Assembly: GCA_030424595.1 (NCBI GenBank)
Contig: JAUHWG010000016.1
Location: forward strand, 124,001-188,000
Origin: Polyangia bacterium
Lineage (GTDB): Bacteria; Myxococcota_A; Polyangia; Nannocystales; Nannocystaceae
Length of the DNA: 64,000 bases
Direction: 5' to 3'
This document shows positions 62,074 to 64,000 of the stretch, piece after piece. A model generated the notes under the pieces. That model worked only from the letters and a program-made list of their open reading frames with translations. It was not told where the DNA came from and searched no databases. The number at the start of each line of letters is the position of its first letter. Within the stretch, counting starts at the first letter, position 1. A program made the translations under genes and the position numbers.

Positions 62074-64000
62074 CCCTCGGCCTCCGCGCCCATCATCTCC
62101 TCGTCGCCGCCGCCGAAGACGCCGGTCTGGCAGATGTTGGAGAAGTCGTCCTGGTAGTGGCCGGGGTAGTCGTCGGCCATCTCAAAGCGGCCAGCCCGGA
62201 CGTCGCGGACGATCCCGCGGGCGACCTCGATCGCCTCTTCGAGGTCGAAGTGGGTCCAGCGGGCGACGTGGATCGCGACGTCTTCTGGCTTTTTAGGCAG
62301 GTTCATGTAGGCGAGCTTGACCTCGCCGTCGTAGCCGTGCTGACCGGCGAGGTGGCGGTAGAGCGGGAGCTGGAGGTCATCCCAGGTCCGCCCCGAGTCG
62401 CGACGGCGGGCGCCGCTGGCCTGGTGGGTCGCCTCCGGTCGCTTGCCGGACTCGCTGGTCTTGTAGTCGACGATCATCCAGGCGCCGGTGTGGAGGTTGC
62501 GATCGATCCGGTCGATCTTCCCCTTGATCCGCATCGGCTCCTCGCCGGGCACCTCGATAAAGGAGGCCTCGGGCAGCTCCCACTCGCAGTGCTCGATCCT
62601 CCAGCCGTCGGCGCGGTGGCGGGCCTGGTGGAGCGAGAAGGCGTGGAGGCGGGCGCGGAGGCGGGCGAGCTGGATCCGGATCGCCGGCAGCGGCTTGCGG
62701 CCGAAGGCCTCCCTGGCGGACTGCTCCAGGGCGTCGTCGAGGTAGAGGGCGATCTCGTTGGGGTCGGCGCTGTCGGAGATGCTCGGGTCCTCGCCGAAGT
62801 GCTGGAGCACCTCGTGGGCGATGTTGCCGAACTGGATCGCGTTGAGCTCGACGCCCGCGTCTTCGACCACCCGCAGCCGCTTGATGTACTTCAGGTAGTA
62901 GCGGTAGGGGCAGCGCAGGTACCAGCCGAACTCGGTCACCGACATCGCCTCGCGGGCGGGCGGCAGATCCGGCGGCTCCGGGACCTTGAAGCGCGAGACG
63001 GATCCCGCCGGCGGCGCGCCGCGGGGCAGGGCCCAGCGCCGCGCGCTCTCGTGGTCGCAGAGGCGGATGATCCGCGAGGGGAGCTCGGTCCGCTTGCCGG
63101 CGAGGAGGAGGCGGCTCGGCGTCAGCGGCTCACCGTCCGCCGCGGCCCTCCCGGCCACCAACGTGCAGTGCTTGCGGGAGCGGCGGATCGCCTCCAGGAG
63201 GTAGGCGTCGCGGGCGTAGCGGCGGCTGTTGCAGAGGAGGCCGAGCTGGCTGCGGAGGCCGTCCGGGAGGAACGCGTCGGCGAGCACGGCCTGGGGGATC
63301 GACCCGTCGTTGAAGCCGGCGATGACCATCGCCGGCGCCGGATCGTGGTGCAGCTCGAGCCAGCCGAGCATCTCGACCTGACCGCTGCGGGGATCGTCGG
63401 CGACCCGCATGCCCGCCGCCTGGGCGAGGACGAGGCGGACCGCGGTGGTCCCGTCGACCTCCGGCTGGAGATCGGCGGCGGCGCTGGTGAAGGAGCCGAG
63501 CGCCTTGGCGATCTCGAGGCAGGACGCGGCCGCCCGCTGCTCGGAGAGGTGCCGAGTGTTGGTCTCGATCGCCCCGTAGGCGGTCCGCAGGACCTCGAGG
63601 ATCGGCTCGAACCAGTCGGTGAGCGGGCGCCGATTGCCGGCGAGGGGGACGAAGAGGCCGTGCACCCCCTCGTAGAGGAGCTGGAGCCGACGCCGGGTCT
63701 TGCGATCGCCGAGCCAGGGGCCCGAGGCGCCCTCGGAGAGGTGCTCCGCGTAGTACTTGTCCAGGAGCGTGAGCCACTCGGTCCGCCGGTCGTCCGGGAT
63801 CTCCTCCTCTTCGGGCTCCTCTGTAGGGACTGGGCTCTCGCCGGCCGCCGCCGAAGCTCCCGCGGTCCCCGAGGTTGAGACCGTGTCGACGATCATCGCG
63901 CCGTCGGCGACGACCTTCATCCCGTTCGCGGCGAGGTCGGACTCCTGTCCCTCGGGCCAGAGATCGATCGCGGCGCTCGAGGATCCGCTCGCGCGGATCT
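62070..64000 (-). CDS. AddB-like PD-(D/E)XK nuclease subunit (5' end outside window)
   Basis: At least 642 residues; the frame stays open to the window edge, so the N-terminus is missing. The RecB-family nuclease domain is intact: YLRCPYRYYLKYIKRL, GNIAHEVLQHF, RIKGKIDRIDR and WMIVDYKTSES (the D...DYK catalytic set), then LQLPLYRHL. Upstream parts resemble the inactive helicase half of AddB (NRRPLTDWFEPIL; VIAGFNDGSIPQAVL). AddB proteins often carry a four-Cys Fe-S cluster around the nuclease. Here only CPYRY and one late Cys (NICQTG) are seen, so the cluster is probably absent. It is coupled by a 4-base overlap to the AddA-like gene. Confidence 0.83.
   Translation of the reverse strand, partial: IRASGSSSAAIDLWPEGQESDLAANGMKVVADGAMIVDTVSTSGTAGASAAAGESPVPTEEPEEEEIPDDRRTEWLTLLDKYYAEHLSEGASGPWLGDRKTRRRLQLLYEGVHGLFVPLAGNRRPLTDWFEPILEVLRTAYGAIETNTRHLSEQRAAASCLEIAKALGSFTSAAADLQPEVDGTTAVRLVLAQAAGMRVADDPRSGQVEMLGWLELHHDPAPAMVIAGFNDGSIPQAVLADAFLPDGLRSQLGLLCNSRRYARDAYLLEAIRRSRKHCTLVAGRAAADGEPLTPSRLLLAGKRTELPSRIIRLCDHESARRWALPRGAPPAGSVSRFKVPEPPDLPPAREAMSVTEFGWYLRCPYRYYLKYIKRLRVVEDAGVELNAIQFGNIAHEVLQHFGEDPSISDSADPNEIALYLDDALEQSAREAFGRKPLPAIRIQLARLRARLHAFSLHQARHRADGWRIEHCEWELPEASFIEVPGEEPMRIKGKIDRIDRNLHTGAWMIVDYKTSESGKRPEATHQASGARRRDSGRTWDDLQLPLYRHLAGQHGYDGEVKLAYMNLPKKPEDVAIHVARWTHFDLEEAIEVARGIVRDVRAGRFEMADDYPGHYQDDFSNICQTGVFGGGDEEMMGAEAEG

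Overview
The window is about 70% GC. It looks like a chromosomal segment of a myxobacterium, most likely of the Nannocystis/Plesiocystis/Enhygromyxa type. The evidence is: MYXO-CTERM-like C-termini (Cys-Gly-Cys, hydrophobic stretch, Arg cluster) on two secreted proteins; many lipoproteins with long Thr/Ser/Gly/Asp linkers; a Ser/Thr kinase fused to TPRs; a DUF1552/DUF1592 pair; a fibrinogen-like YCDxxxxGGGW lipoprotein; and two ECF-type sigma factors. I saw no tRNA, rRNA, CRISPR array, transposase, integrase or prophage. The taxonomic placement is inference.

Layout. 1-5 kb: the end of a CoA-dehydratase activase-like gene with a strong terminator, pssA and adk on the minus strand, a MYXO-CTERM/DUF4114 protein, and an Mpo1-like membrane protein. 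5-16 kb: a surface-anchored S46 peptidase and a 2594-residue helical-repeat protein. 16-24 kb: an alpha/beta hydrolase, a C13 (legumain-like) peptidase, a TPR kinase, then a lipoprotein-MoaD-aldehyde:ferredoxin oxidoreductase run. 24-28 kb: apaG, three consecutive cytochrome-like lipoproteins with non-canonical heme motifs, and rpmB. 28-36.5 kb: YjbQ, a HAD 5'-nucleotidase, a Crp/Fnr regulator, the DUF1552-DUF1592 operon and the fibrinogen-like lipoprotein. 36.7-40.6 kb: an ECF sigma / FecR-TPR gene pair with an outer-membrane-type protein and a small CBM2-like lipoprotein upstream. 40.7-44.6 kb: pyruvate carboxylase and a small ORF. 44.7-47.4 kb: two tandem-repeat arrays, a propeller-like lipoprotein and a second sigma factor. 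47.4-51.8 kb: glpX, a thioesterase and hom on the minus strand, divergent from eno. 51.9-58.8 kb: a pair of degenerate M16 peptidase homologues, a dienelactone hydrolase, a C45-type acyltransferase and a lipoprotein. 58.9-64 kb: an AddAB-like helicase/nuclease pair whose nuclease subunit runs off the window.

How the genes fit together. Central metabolism is well represented (pyruvate carboxylase, enolase, class II FBPase, homoserine dehydrogenase, adenylate kinase, phosphatidylserine synthase). It is interspersed with envelope proteins typical of predatory or surface-active myxobacteria. Several genes have no Shine-Dalgarno sequence but carry a TAnnnT hexamer 6-9 bases before the start codon, in three cases with a good -35. 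That pattern suggests leaderless transcripts and helped choose start codons.

The observations I find most worth following up are: the lipoprotein trio with CX1CH/CX3CH motifs; CBM2-like domains on a DUF1592 protein and on a nearby lipoprotein; the AddA-like subunit with an apparently dead nuclease domain; the pseudo-M16 pair; and the leaderless promoter pattern. Nothing in the window proves a new defence or mobile system.
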